Below, piece by piece: positions 38,458 to 45,277 of a stretch of DNA of 45,277 nt; the stretch's first letter is position 1; every line of letters starts with the position of its first letter. Under the pieces are notes generated by a model that had not been told where the DNA came from, ran no database searches, and worked only from the letters and a program-made list of their open reading frames with translations. Origin of the DNA: a bacterium (lineage in GTDB: Bacteria > Patescibacteriota > Minisyncoccia > UBA6257 > JAGOQP01). The position numbers were made by a program, and so were the translations under genes. The stretch spans positions 1-45,277 of the forward strand of contig JAKAHY010000001.1 in assembly GCA_021814695.1 (NCBI GenBank). The letters run 5' to 3'.

Positions 38458-39993
38458 TTAACTTTTTTGTTCCGGTTCCAAATAAAATATGATTGCGTTT
38501 TTGTCGGTGATTGAGGGCTCCTTATCCGGAGATATATAGTGTATGTTTTTTTCCGCCTGCTTATCGGCAGTGAATGTGTCGGTAATAAACATTATTGTCT
38601 GAGAAGGCATGGGAATTCCTCTGACCAAAACTCCTCCGGCATTTACAACGACATACTTGGGTATTACGGGTGATATGGCATTCAGTTGCCTCCCTATCTC
38701 AACATATTTTTGGTCAAACGCATCGGCAACATTGGGATTTTGAGCCCAAAGAACAAAATATTGGCAATATACCTGAACCATCAGGCTAATTCCGATAATT
38801 ACCAGAGAAACATAAAGCGCCTTGGGTCTGATGCGGTCGGAAATGGACGAGATAACATCAAAGGCTCCCATACCGGCCAGCATAAACACGGGCGGAACCA
38901 TTAGTAATGAACGCAATGCATGGGGGATTCCTTCGTCGGAAATTACAACCGGAAGCATTGCAACGGCAATCCAAATAATACTTATAATCCATAAAACATC
39001 CTGATCTTCATGATGGATTTTTTTTATCATTCTTCGGAACATTTGGACGGCCCCCGAAATAATTCCGATAATGAAAAATATTCCTACAAACCAATAAATC
39101 TCGGGTGACCCGGAATAATTATGGCGCCAGTTGCCGTCTCCGCGGATATCAAACATCCCGATTGTTTTTGCTACATTACTCAAAAGATTGTAAATAGGGT
39201 GTGGCGTTGAGAAAATAGAAAGCTGTGATGTCCGTCCGAAAAAATCACCGGGGTTTTTCAGGAAATAAATTCCCAGCGGTGAAAATACCGCAAGCGAAAC
39301 TAAAACGAAAACAACAAACGACAAGATTATTTTTTTTGAATTAGGTCTGTACAAAAACCAATATAAAGCATAGATAAAAATCATAATTATGGGGGTGGCC
39401 CTATAAGCTATGTAAGAGTGCATTCCAAGGCCATAAACCGCTCCGGCTAGAGCGCTTATCCAAAGCAATGTTTTTGTTTTAATTTCCGGTTCTCTGAGTT
39501 TTTCGAGGGCGCAGATTATCAGGTATGCGCCCCAAATCATAAATGCGGGCGCCATTATGGCGCGGAAGCCTATTCTGGAAAAATTAATATGCCAGAAACT
39601 GGTGGCTGTAAAAAACGCCGATAAAAAAGCCAGAAAATCGGCATACAAATGGCGCTTGAATATTTTTTTAACAAAAAGATATATTCCAATAACCGTCAGA
39701 ATGCCGAAAAAGGCGCTCAACGACCTTAAAACCCAAGGTTCGTTGGCGTTGGAAATTTTAAGAAAAAGCGCCTGAATGTTTATAAATAATCCTTCGCGGC
39801 CATTGTTTTCCGGATAAAATACTTTGTAATTTCCGGTACTGGCGGCCTCAAGGGCGTTATTGCCGTTGATGGCTTCGTCGGGATACAGTCCCGGTGGCGT
39901 TGTGCCTAAATTGAAGAAGCGAAAGAAGATTGCTATAATTATTACAATAATCAGTCCGTATCTGGAGAAGAAGGAAAAAAATTTTTCATTCAT
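38458..39993 (-). CDS. PMT/GT39-type membrane glycosyltransferase
   Basis: A protein of 511 residues with about ten membrane helices. The first outer loop has FFNLGTTPPGLYPDEAINGNNALEA with the PDEA acidic motif and GREGLFINIQALFLKI, as in ArnT/PMT enzymes. A long C-terminal part ends IIFYLEPEQKS. The substrate is unknown. It differs in sequence from the GT39 gene at 29807. Its ATG lies only five bases from the divergent 39999 ATG, so the two genes' regulatory elements must overlap each other's coding regions. Confidence 0.85.
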   Translation of the reverse strand: MNEKFFSFFSRYGLIIVIIIAIFFRFFNLGTTPPGLYPDEAINGNNALEAASTGNYKVFYPENNGREGLFINIQALFLKISNANEPWVLRSLSAFFGILTVIGIYLFVKKIFKRHLYADFLAFLSAFFTATSFWHINFSRIGFRAIMAPAFMIWGAYLIICALEKLREPEIKTKTLLWISALAGAVYGLGMHSYIAYRATPIIMIFIYALYWFLYRPNSKKIILSFVVFVLVSLAVFSPLGIYFLKNPGDFFGRTSQLSIFSTPHPIYNLLSNVAKTIGMFDIRGDGNWRHNYSGSPEIYWFVGIFFIIGIISGAVQMFRRMIKKIHHEDQDVLWIISIIWIAVAMLPVVISDEGIPHALRSLLMVPPVFMLAGMGAFDVISSISDRIRPKALYVSLVIIGISLMVQVYCQYFVLWAQNPNVADAFDQKYVEIGRQLNAISPVIPKYVVVNAGGVLVRGIPMPSQTIMFITDTFTADKQAEKNIHYISPDKEPSITDKNAIIFYLEPEQKS

Positions 39994-39998
39994 AATAT

Positions 39999-40394
39999 AT
40001 GGATCAAAATATAATTCATAATATCAATTATCCCGAATTGGCTCAAGAAGTTAAAGAACGCAAGGAAAAAGCGCCGGAAGTTTCGCACAAAGAAATTGTT
40101 TCTACAATAATCGCCGAAAAAAGAACACAATTTCAACCAACGCCTCAGGCTCCGTCTCCGATTGCTCCACAGCCTCAAGCCGCGGATAAACCTGGAGTTC
40201 TTCCGGCTTATGCCCAAAAGGAAGACCCGGCGGTAAAAAACGTGATTGAACATCTTGTTACTCTTACACTGCAGAAGGGTATAGATGAGGGTATAACCTA
40301 CGCCCAAAAGGAAGACCCGTTCATTTTGGATACATATCACGATGCTTTGTCGGATGTATTACTCGATGAAATGAAAAAAAGGAAACTTTTGTAA
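39999..40394 (+). CDS. Small partner protein of the VirB4/TraD-like ATPase
   Basis: 131 residues. A Pro/Gln/Ala-rich linker (about 45-65) splits a helical N-terminus (LAQEVKERKEKAPEVSHKEIV) from a C-terminal half in which YAQKEDP occurs twice, about 30 residues apart. The final helix is LDTYHDALSDVLLDEMKKRKLL. It lies two bases before the ATPase gene and so is probably its partner. No family recognised. No membrane helix. Confidence 0.7.
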   Translation: MDQNIIHNINYPELAQEVKERKEKAPEVSHKEIVSTIIAEKRTQFQPTPQAPSPIAPQPQAADKPGVLPAYAQKEDPAVKNVIEHLVTLTLQKGIDEGITYAQKEDPFILDTYHDALSDVLLDEMKKRKLL

Positions 40395-40396
40395 AG

Positions 40397-42778
40397 ATGC
40401 AGAGCATATTAATAACAGCCAGTATCGTTGTTGCCTTAGCCGCTATTGTCGGTACTTTTTGGTACATATTAAGAAGCCAAAGGCGGGAGAGAATCCGAAA
40501 GTCTCTTAATTCAAAATTATTGCTCATCCGTCTTCCTCAACAGCAGATGACCTCCAAGGAAGGACAGAAAGCAACCGGTGTTGCCGGCTTTAAGGACGAA
40601 ATCAATATGTCCGAACAGCTTTTTAGTATTTTGACTTCCGGCAAAGAAGCGGTGACGTTTGAGGTGGCGGTTCATCACGTCGGAGAAGAAATTCATTTTT
40701 ATGTTTCGGTTCCGGAAAAAATGGTTCAGTTTGTCAGCCGTCAAATTGAGGGATTGTTTAAAGATGCTCAAGTTACTCCGATTTCGGAATACAATATTTT
40801 CCAACCCAACGGAATTAATGCGGGTTTTTATTTAGCGCAGGACAACCATTATGCTTTGCCCCTAAGAACTTATCTTGAATCGGAAATAGATACTTTTTCT
40901 CCGATAGTCAGCGGACTTTCCAAAATAAGCGAAATCGGAGAAGGCGCAGCGCTGCAGATAATAATCAAACCGGCTCCGGAAAATTACAAAAAGACTATTT
41001 TTTCTATTATTAACGAACTCAGAAAAGGTGAGCCATTCAAAAAAGTTGCTTCAAAATATTTTATAAACATCAAAGCTTGGGGAGATCTGCTTAAGGAACC
41101 GAAACCGGAGGATAAAAATAAGCCATCAATAGTGGATGAGGAATCCATAAAATCCCTTGAGAAAAAAGTTTCAAAGCCGTTGGTAAAGGTGAATTTCAGA
41201 GTTTTAATCTCGTCACTTAACCAATTTCAGACTGAAATGCTTTTGGATTCTATCGGAGGCTCCTTTGGCCAATTTGAAGCTCCTCTAAAAAATAAGCTGA
41301 AAATAGTTAAAATTAAGAATTTTCAGAAATTTGCCTACCAATTTTCGTTCCGTGAATACGACGAATCCCAGACGATGATATTAAACACCGAAGAGCTGGC
41401 GGGCCTGTTTCATTTACCGACAACCTCAACTCTTTCTCCCAAAATAAAGTGGATTAAATCCAAAGAATCGCCTCCGCCGGCCGATCTGCCGGCAAATGGT
41501 ACACCTATCGGAGAAAGCGTTTTTAGGGGTGAAATTAAACCGGTTTACATAGGTGAAGATGACAGAAGAAGGCATGTATATACCATCGGTCAGACGGGCG
41601 TCGGTAAAACATCGATGATGATAAACATGATTCTTGACGATATTAAAAAAGGCAAGGGTGTCTGTTATATCGATCCGCACGGAGATGCTATAGATACGAT
41701 ATCGGGGCTTATTCCCAAAGAAAGGCTAAATGACGTCATTCTTTTTGATCCGGGATATACAAAAAAACCGCTGGGGTTAAACATGCTTGAATACGATTTT
41801 GATCGCCCGGAGGAAAAGACGTTTATTGTAAATGAAATCCAAGGGATTTTTAACCGACTGTTTTTGGCCGAGACTATGGGCCCGATGTTCGAGCAGTATA
41901 TGAGAAATGCTCTGCTGCTTTTAATGGAAGATGCCAAAAACGAACCGGCCACTTTTATAGAAGTGCCCAGAATCTTTACCGATGAAGACTTTCGCCAGAG
42001 AAAAATAGAACGCATTACCAATCCGGTTGTTATAGACTTTTGGACAAAAGAAGCGGTTAAAGTTGGAGGAGAAGCGTCGCTTGCGAATATGGCTCCTTAT
42101 ATCACTTCCAAATTCAACAATTTTATTGCCAACGATTATATGCGGCCAATTATCGGACAGGCGAAATCCGCATTTAATTTCAGGCAGGTTATGGATGAAG
42201 GTAAAATTCTTCTGGTTAATCTTTCCAAGGGGAAAATAGGGGATATCAACGCCAATCTTTTGGGAATGATTATAACCGGCAAGCTTTTGATGTCCGCTTT
42301 GTCCCGGGTGGACATTGAGCAATCCAAACGGCGCGATTTTTATCTTTATATCGATGAGTTCCAAAACTTTACCACCGATTCCATCTCCACGATTCTTTCC
42401 GAGGCCCGCAAATACAGATTGAATCTGACGATAGCCCACCAATTTATTGCCCAGTTGGACGAGAAAATCAGGGATTCGGTATTTGGTAACGTCGGCTCAA
42501 TGGTCGCATTCAGAGTAGGAGCGCAAGACGCCGAATTTTTGATAAAACAGTTTGAGCCGATATTTTCGCAATCGGACTTGATGAATATCGATAACTTTAA
42601 TGCTTATGCCAAGATACTCATAAATAATCAAACGTCGCGTCCGTTTAATATCCGCATGGTCAGATATCCGGCTGCGGATATCTCACTGACTCAACATGTA
42701 AAGGAATTATCATTTACTAAATTCGGTCGTGACAGAGAAGAGGTGGAAAAAGAAATTCTTACTAGCCTTAGATCTTAA
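40397..42778 (+). CDS. VirB4/TraD-like membrane-anchored ATPase
   Basis: A protein of 793 residues. One membrane helix at about 4-24, then a soluble region of about 360 residues, then the FtsK/HerA-type ATPase core: Walker A GQTGVGKTS near residue 398, CYIDPHGDA, Walker B FYLYIDEFQNF near 652, and TIAHQFIAQL (arginine-finger/sensor region). These pump DNA or protein through T4SS-like or pilus-related channels; CPR genomes often carry such genes. No relaxase or other T4SS genes are in view, so the substrate is unknown. Operon with the 39999 gene. Confidence 0.85.
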   Translation: MQSILITASIVVALAAIVGTFWYILRSQRRERIRKSLNSKLLLIRLPQQQMTSKEGQKATGVAGFKDEINMSEQLFSILTSGKEAVTFEVAVHHVGEEIHFYVSVPEKMVQFVSRQIEGLFKDAQVTPISEYNIFQPNGINAGFYLAQDNHYALPLRTYLESEIDTFSPIVSGLSKISEIGEGAALQIIIKPAPENYKKTIFSIINELRKGEPFKKVASKYFINIKAWGDLLKEPKPEDKNKPSIVDEESIKSLEKKVSKPLVKVNFRVLISSLNQFQTEMLLDSIGGSFGQFEAPLKNKLKIVKIKNFQKFAYQFSFREYDESQTMILNTEELAGLFHLPTTSTLSPKIKWIKSKESPPPADLPANGTPIGESVFRGEIKPVYIGEDDRRRHVYTIGQTGVGKTSMMINMILDDIKKGKGVCYIDPHGDAIDTISGLIPKERLNDVILFDPGYTKKPLGLNMLEYDFDRPEEKTFIVNEIQGIFNRLFLAETMGPMFEQYMRNALLLLMEDAKNEPATFIEVPRIFTDEDFRQRKIERITNPVVIDFWTKEAVKVGGEASLANMAPYITSKFNNFIANDYMRPIIGQAKSAFNFRQVMDEGKILLVNLSKGKIGDINANLLGMIITGKLLMSALSRVDIEQSKRRDFYLYIDEFQNFTTDSISTILSEARKYRLNLTIAHQFIAQLDEKIRDSVFGNVGSMVAFRVGAQDAEFLIKQFEPIFSQSDLMNIDNFNAYAKILINNQTSRPFNIRMVRYPAADISLTQHVKELSFTKFGRDREEVEKEILTSLRS

Positions 42779-42779
42779 T

Positions 42780-43118
42780 ATGTGGATTGTCCCATTGTCG
42801 TTGCTGATTGCATTCGAAATATTTGCCGATATCTTAGCAAAAGAATGGTCTCTAAAATCCAGGCCAATTTTTTGGATAGGCGCGATTGTGGCATATATAA
42901 TCGCCAATTCTTTTTGGCTATATGCTATAAAAAACGGTTCAGGACTAGCCAGAGGAGCCACTATATTTTCGGTAGCTTCAGCCATATTTGCCATTATTAT
43001 TGGAGCGATTTTTTACAGAGAAAACATTACCCAGATTCAATGGATTGGTATGTTTGTAGGTGTTATGGCGCTCATTCTTATATTTTGGACTGACTTGCAA
43101 AATGTATTTTTTTCTTGA
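42780..43118 (+). CDS. SMR-type small multidrug transporter-like protein
   Basis: 112 residues from the ATG at 42780, one base after the ATPase stop; the ORF track starts 17 codons upstream inside that gene. Four membrane helices fit the EmrE plan, with a Glu in helix 1 (SLLIAFEIFADILAKEW) at the place of the essential Glu14, and SGLARGATIFSVASAIFAIIIGAIFYRE in helices 3-4. It could export cationic compounds or guanidinium. No riboswitch is visible upstream. Confidence 0.78.
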   Translation: MWIVPLSLLIAFEIFADILAKEWSLKSRPIFWIGAIVAYIIANSFWLYAIKNGSGLARGATIFSVASAIFAIIIGAIFYRENITQIQWIGMFVGVMALILIFWTDLQNVFFS

Positions 43119-43143
43119 TTTTTTATCGGTTTGAAAGTAAAGT
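43115..43143 (+). promoter_or_regulatory. Promoter of tRNA-Thr
   Basis: TTGATT, 17 bases, TAAAGT, ending nine bases before the tRNA 5' end. The -35 overlaps the stop of the SMR gene. Confidence 0.65.
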
Positions 43144-43152
43144 TTTATCGTT

Positions 43153-43225
43153 GCCAATGTAGCTCAGCTGGTAGAGCAACGCTTTCGTAAAGCGTGGGTC
43201 GCCGGTTCGATTCCGGCCATTGGCT
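43153..43225 (+). tRNA. tRNA-Thr (anticodon CGU)
   Basis: 73 bases. Acceptor arms GCCAATG / CATTGGC with discriminator T; D-arm AGCTCAGCTGGTAGAGC; anticodon stem ACGCT / AGCGT around TTCGTAA (anticodon CGT, reading ACG); T-arm CGCCGGTTCGATTCCGGCC. CCA is not encoded (TCAAAG follows), so it must be added by the CCA enzyme. Confidence 0.95.
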
Positions 43226-43248
43226 CAAAGATTAAATATAAATAAGTC

Positions 43249-43287
43249 AGTAAGCGGCACAAAATGCCGCTTACTTTACTTTTTTTC
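43249..43287 (+). terminator. Intrinsic terminator after tRNA-Thr
   Basis: AGTAAGCGGCA-CAAAA-TGCCGCTTACT, an 11-bp stem, then TTACTTTTTTT. Confidence 0.9.
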
Positions 43288-43387
43288 GTGATTTCAAGCC
43301 AGCAGTGATTAGGGAATAAATTATTCACAAAATTTGGCGTTGTGTAATTGTAAAAATAATTGTTTTCTGGAAATACAAATTGCATTA

Positions 43388-43416
43388 TTGATATAAGCTG
43401 ATTTGTGTATTATTAT
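43388..43416 (+). promoter_or_regulatory. Promoter of the 43450 gene
   Basis: TTGATA, 17 bases, TATTAT. The initiation region reads ATTTTTCGG, without the TCAG of the other accessory promoters. Confidence 0.75.
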
Positions 43417-43449
43417 ATTTTTCGGAACTCAAAACAGAAGGGAGATGGC

Positions 43450-43626
43450 ATGACAAAGACTGCAAAACTGGTTTATGTGTGGACGGGATGGGTGTTGGCG
43501 GCTTATGTCGCCTGGACCAGAACCGAAAGCGCTGATATTTTAATCGGCATGGTCGGCATCGGTCTAATATTCGGATTTTTGGCATCCCTAGACATTATCA
43601 GGGAGGTCGAGAGCGGTTTGCAGTGA
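43450..43626 (+). CDS. Small two-TM membrane protein
   Basis: 58 residues from the ATG at 43450 (MTKTAKLVYVWTGWVLAAYV); GGGAG upstream sets the start and the 15 extra ORF-track codons lie in the promoter. Two hydrophobic segments, about residues 7-22 and 29-46, flank a short charged turn. The terminator overlaps its last codons. No family recognised; it matches the plan, not the sequence, of the 7049 protein. Confidence 0.72.
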   Translation: MTKTAKLVYVWTGWVLAAYVAWTRTESADILIGMVGIGLIFGFLASLDIIREVESGLQ

Positions 43627-43640
43627 ACCGCTCATTTTTT
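43611..43640 (+). terminator. Intrinsic terminator overlapping the end of the 43450 gene
   Basis: GAGCGGTT-TGCAGTG-AACCGCTC, then ATTTTTT. The 5' arm is coding sequence. Confidence 0.88.
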
Positions 43641-43653
43641 ACTTAATTTTGTG

Positions 43654-43659
43654 TATAAT
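43654..43659 (+). promoter_or_regulatory. -10 box before the prfB-like start
   Basis: TATAAT lies nine bases before the ATG at 43669, so the transcript would have a very short leader or none. No clear -35. Confidence 0.45.
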
Positions 43660-43665
43660 AAATCA

Positions 43666-43698
43666 AATATGCTTCAAAAAGAGTACGAAATAAAAGTT
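43666..43698 (+). repeat. 33-bp direct repeat, copy 1 (prfB 5' end)
   Basis: AATATGCTTCAAAAAGAGTA and the next 13 bases (through AAAGTT) are identical to 44737-44769. It covers the start codon and first nine codons after it. Confidence 0.95.
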
Positions 43699-44718
43699 GT
43701 TGGAGAAAGTCGGGAGCCGGAGGAAAAATCTACAGAAACTGCCGATAGTTTTGGGGTGGAAACGATTGATAGTTCAGAATCAGAGAGTGTTCTTGAAAAA
43801 ACTGAAATACACGGGGGTGAGTTTATGGGAAAAACTTTGACTACGGATGTGTTTAAGAGTGAAGGGATGACCCCAAAATATAAAATCCGCATTGGTGACT
43901 CCGTGATTTATTTGCCGTCTTCAGCATATGATCTAGGACGCGGCCGAATTGCGATTATAGGATATGTAAAAAAAGACGGAGTAATAACTGCGCGCTCATA
44001 TTATCGAAGCAATTCTCAAGGGGTGTGGCGTTATCTTCCGGATTACAGAATGGGTGGTGATAGCGATGTGCGTTGGTATGGCAAGGGATATGGCGAAGAA
44101 AGCATTACATTGCCGGCTATGTTACAAAAAGCTCTTTCGGACATTACATCCAGTGGTAATTTGGTTTCGGAACCCAAAGAAAATCCGAATTATATTTTTG
44201 CCGGAACTGCAAATCAAATTGGGTTGGGAGGTGATTATTATAAAGAAATTGATAGAGAGCCGAAAAAGTTAGACAGAAAATTATATACTGATAATAATTA
44301 TGGGAGAAAGATGCGTCCAGAGAACATCGTTTTGACAGCAGAACAATCTCCAGATTTTTCCAGACTCCTGATGAGTTGGAAGCAAAAAACGAATATTTAC
44401 GGAGATATATCAGTTGAGGCTTTTCCATCTAAAGACGGAAAGCTTATGTTTATGTTTTGTAAGGATTCTGATGGAAGGATTTGGATAGGAGGAATTGAAG
44501 ATAACAGTAAAATACAATCAACTGGACTAAGAAAATCATGGATAAGCGACGTGGATTTGATGACTCCCGCTTACGAATATCCTCAGCAGGATGGAGGGTA
44601 TGGAAATGTATTGATGAGAAACGGCCACTATGTGGATATGTCTGAAAACTATTTAAATAAAATCCCCGTCATTCGGGAATATGCCGAATATAATGCCAAG
44701 CGACAAGAAAAGTCATAA
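43669..44718 (+). CDS. Protein of unknown function with a prfB-derived N-terminus
   Basis: 349 residues from the ATG at 43669. The first ten residues MLQKEYEIKV are the same as those of the prfB product downstream. A Glu/Ser-rich stretch follows to about residue 50 and an internal GEFMGKTLTTDVF, where a GGGGGTGAG precedes an ATG that could be the original start. The rest is soluble, rich in Tyr and Gly: KIRIGDSVIYLPSSAYDLGRGRIAI, WRYLPDYRMGGDSDVRWYGKGY, RLLMSWKQKTNIYGDISVEAF. No family recognised. It seems to have been inserted at the prfB start. Confidence 0.75.
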   Translation: MLQKEYEIKVVGESREPEEKSTETADSFGVETIDSSESESVLEKTEIHGGEFMGKTLTTDVFKSEGMTPKYKIRIGDSVIYLPSSAYDLGRGRIAIIGYVKKDGVITARSYYRSNSQGVWRYLPDYRMGGDSDVRWYGKGYGEESITLPAMLQKALSDITSSGNLVSEPKENPNYIFAGTANQIGLGGDYYKEIDREPKKLDRKLYTDNNYGRKMRPENIVLTAEQSPDFSRLLMSWKQKTNIYGDISVEAFPSKDGKLMFMFCKDSDGRIWIGGIEDNSKIQSTGLRKSWISDVDLMTPAYEYPQQDGGYGNVLMRNGHYVDMSENYLNKIPVIREYAEYNAKRQEKS

Positions 44719-44736
44719 ATTGAAAATTAGTACAAG

Positions 44737-44769
44737 AATATGCTTCAAAAAGAGTACGAAATAAAAGTT
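44737..44769 (+). repeat. 33-bp direct repeat, copy 2 (prfB 5' end)
   Basis: Identical to 43666-43698; here it leads into the prfB coding sequence. Confidence 0.95.
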
Positions 44770-45277
44770 AACGAGCTTACAGAACGCCTCCGACAGCTAG
44801 GGGGCTGGCTTTGACGTAGAAACAAAGCAAAATCGAATAAAAGAAATTGAAGTGCTTTTGCAGGACTCCGATTTTTGGAAGAACAAAGATATTGCCGAGG
44901 CGACCATGAAGGAAATGGGAGAAACTCAAAATCTTTTGGGCAGCTACTTTGATGCCAAAAAAGCGCTTTATAAATTATCGGAAAATATTGAGAACGTAAA
45001 CGACGATGCTTATTATGGCGTAGAAAGAGCCGTGCGCCAGCTTGAAATAAAAAGGTTATTTTCCGGAAAGTGGGACAAAAACAACGCCATCGTTTCCATT
45101 TATGCCGGAGCCGGAGGCCAGGATGCTGCCGATTGGGTGCACATGCTTTATTTAATGTATGAAAAATATTCCCAAAATCAGGGATGGAAAGTAAATACAA
45201 TCGACAGCACCGAAGAAGAATATCAGTCCAAAACAGGAAGGCGACCTTTGAAAAACATAACTTTCGAGATTGAAGGC
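44740..45277 (+). CDS. prfB: Peptide chain release factor 2, 5' part, with programmed +1 frameshift
   Basis: The zero frame encodes 24 residues (MLQKEYEIKVNELTERLRQL...) and reaches an in-frame TGA at 44812 in CTT-TGA-C. Shifting +1 there (GAC next, from 44813) opens the frame to the window end: DVETKQNRIKEIEVLLQDSDFW, and later IYAGAGGQDAADWVHMLYLMYEKY, the GGQ peptidyl-hydrolysis motif. An AGGGGG Shine-Dalgarno-like element lies four bases before CTT. RF2 ends translation at UGA/UAA, and the shift lets it control its own level. The ORF track shows no plus-strand gene here because of the shift. Confidence 0.93.
44799..44815 (+). promoter_or_regulatory. RF2 programmed frameshift site
   Basis: AGGGGG-CTGG-CTT-TGA-C. 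The same elements as in the classic prfB site (AGGGGG, a slippery CTT and a following TGA-C), but the spacer between AGGGGG and CTT is four bases instead of three. Confidence 0.92.

Noticed and set aside
44812-44814. Early TGA making prfB a pseudogene
   Set aside because: The TGA stands in the classic RF2 programmed frameshift context and the +1 frame continues without a break.
44745-45200. 151-residue minus-strand ORF over prfB
   Set aside because: It is a shadow of prfB. The GGQ motif and the frameshift site show that the plus strand is coding.

Overview
The window reads as a chromosomal segment of a Candidate Phyla Radiation (Patescibacteria) bacterium, probably in or near the Parcubacteria. 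This is inferred from several signs. The ribosomal-protein cluster has no rpmD (uL30) between rpsE and rplO. The RNA polymerase alpha subunit is short and lacks its C-terminal domain. S14 is the zinc type, the housekeeping genes are AT-rich and tightly packed, and several proteins look like CPR families (divergent FtsQ, PMT-type glycosyltransferases, a VirB4/TraD-like ATPase with a small partner). No tool was run, so family names rest on motif reading.

Layout. (1) 1-4875: alpha-type cluster infA(partial)-rpmJ-rpsM-rpsK-rpsD-rpoA-rplQ, a small unknown gene, tuf and rpsJ. (2) 4876-10796: an accessory block that separates rpsJ from the rest of the S10 operon. It holds a two-TM protein, small one-gene transcription units, a DMT transporter, a GC-rich two-gene lipoprotein unit, a palindrome family and repeated terminators. 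(3) 10797-20743: rplC-rplD-rplW-rplB-rpsS-rplV-rpsC-rplP-rpmC-rpsQ-rplN-rplX-rplE-rpsN-rpsH-rplF-rplR-rpsE-rplO-secY, behind its own promoter and an attenuator-like hairpin. (4) 20744-22016: degenerate repeats and two small accessory genes. (5) 22017-31753: adk, map, a membrane protein, a small minus-strand membrane gene, a CdaA-YbbR fusion, a GT2 glycosyltransferase, greA, lysS, an FtsQ-like gene and a PMT-type glycosyltransferase. (6) 31754-38441: a small unknown gene, a compact structured RNA region, a coupled pair of a small coiled-coil protein and a radical SAM/SPASM enzyme, tyrS, an S55 (SpoIVB-like) protease, ychF and a small protein. (7) 38442-45277: a second PMT-type glycosyltransferase, a VirB4/TraD-like ATPase operon, an SMR-type transporter, tRNA-Thr(CGU), two accessory genes and the start of prfB with its programmed frameshift.

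How it works together. There are two styles of gene. Core translation genes are packed into long operons, mostly lack a Shine-Dalgarno sequence, and start in an A/T-rich (T)ATG context. The accessory genes are mostly self-contained units: a consensus -35/-10 promoter, a strong Shine-Dalgarno sequence, one or two short genes and an intrinsic terminator, often with the terminator U-tract touching the next -35. Seven of these accessory promoters carry the same tetramer, TCAG or a one-base variant, exactly four bases after the -10, where transcription should begin.

The most interesting candidates are the interlocked-stem RNA with the radical SAM operon (32340-33835), the TCAG-initiator promoters, the covarying TGTCCACC palindromes, and the gene inserted at the 5' end of prfB between 33-bp direct repeats.
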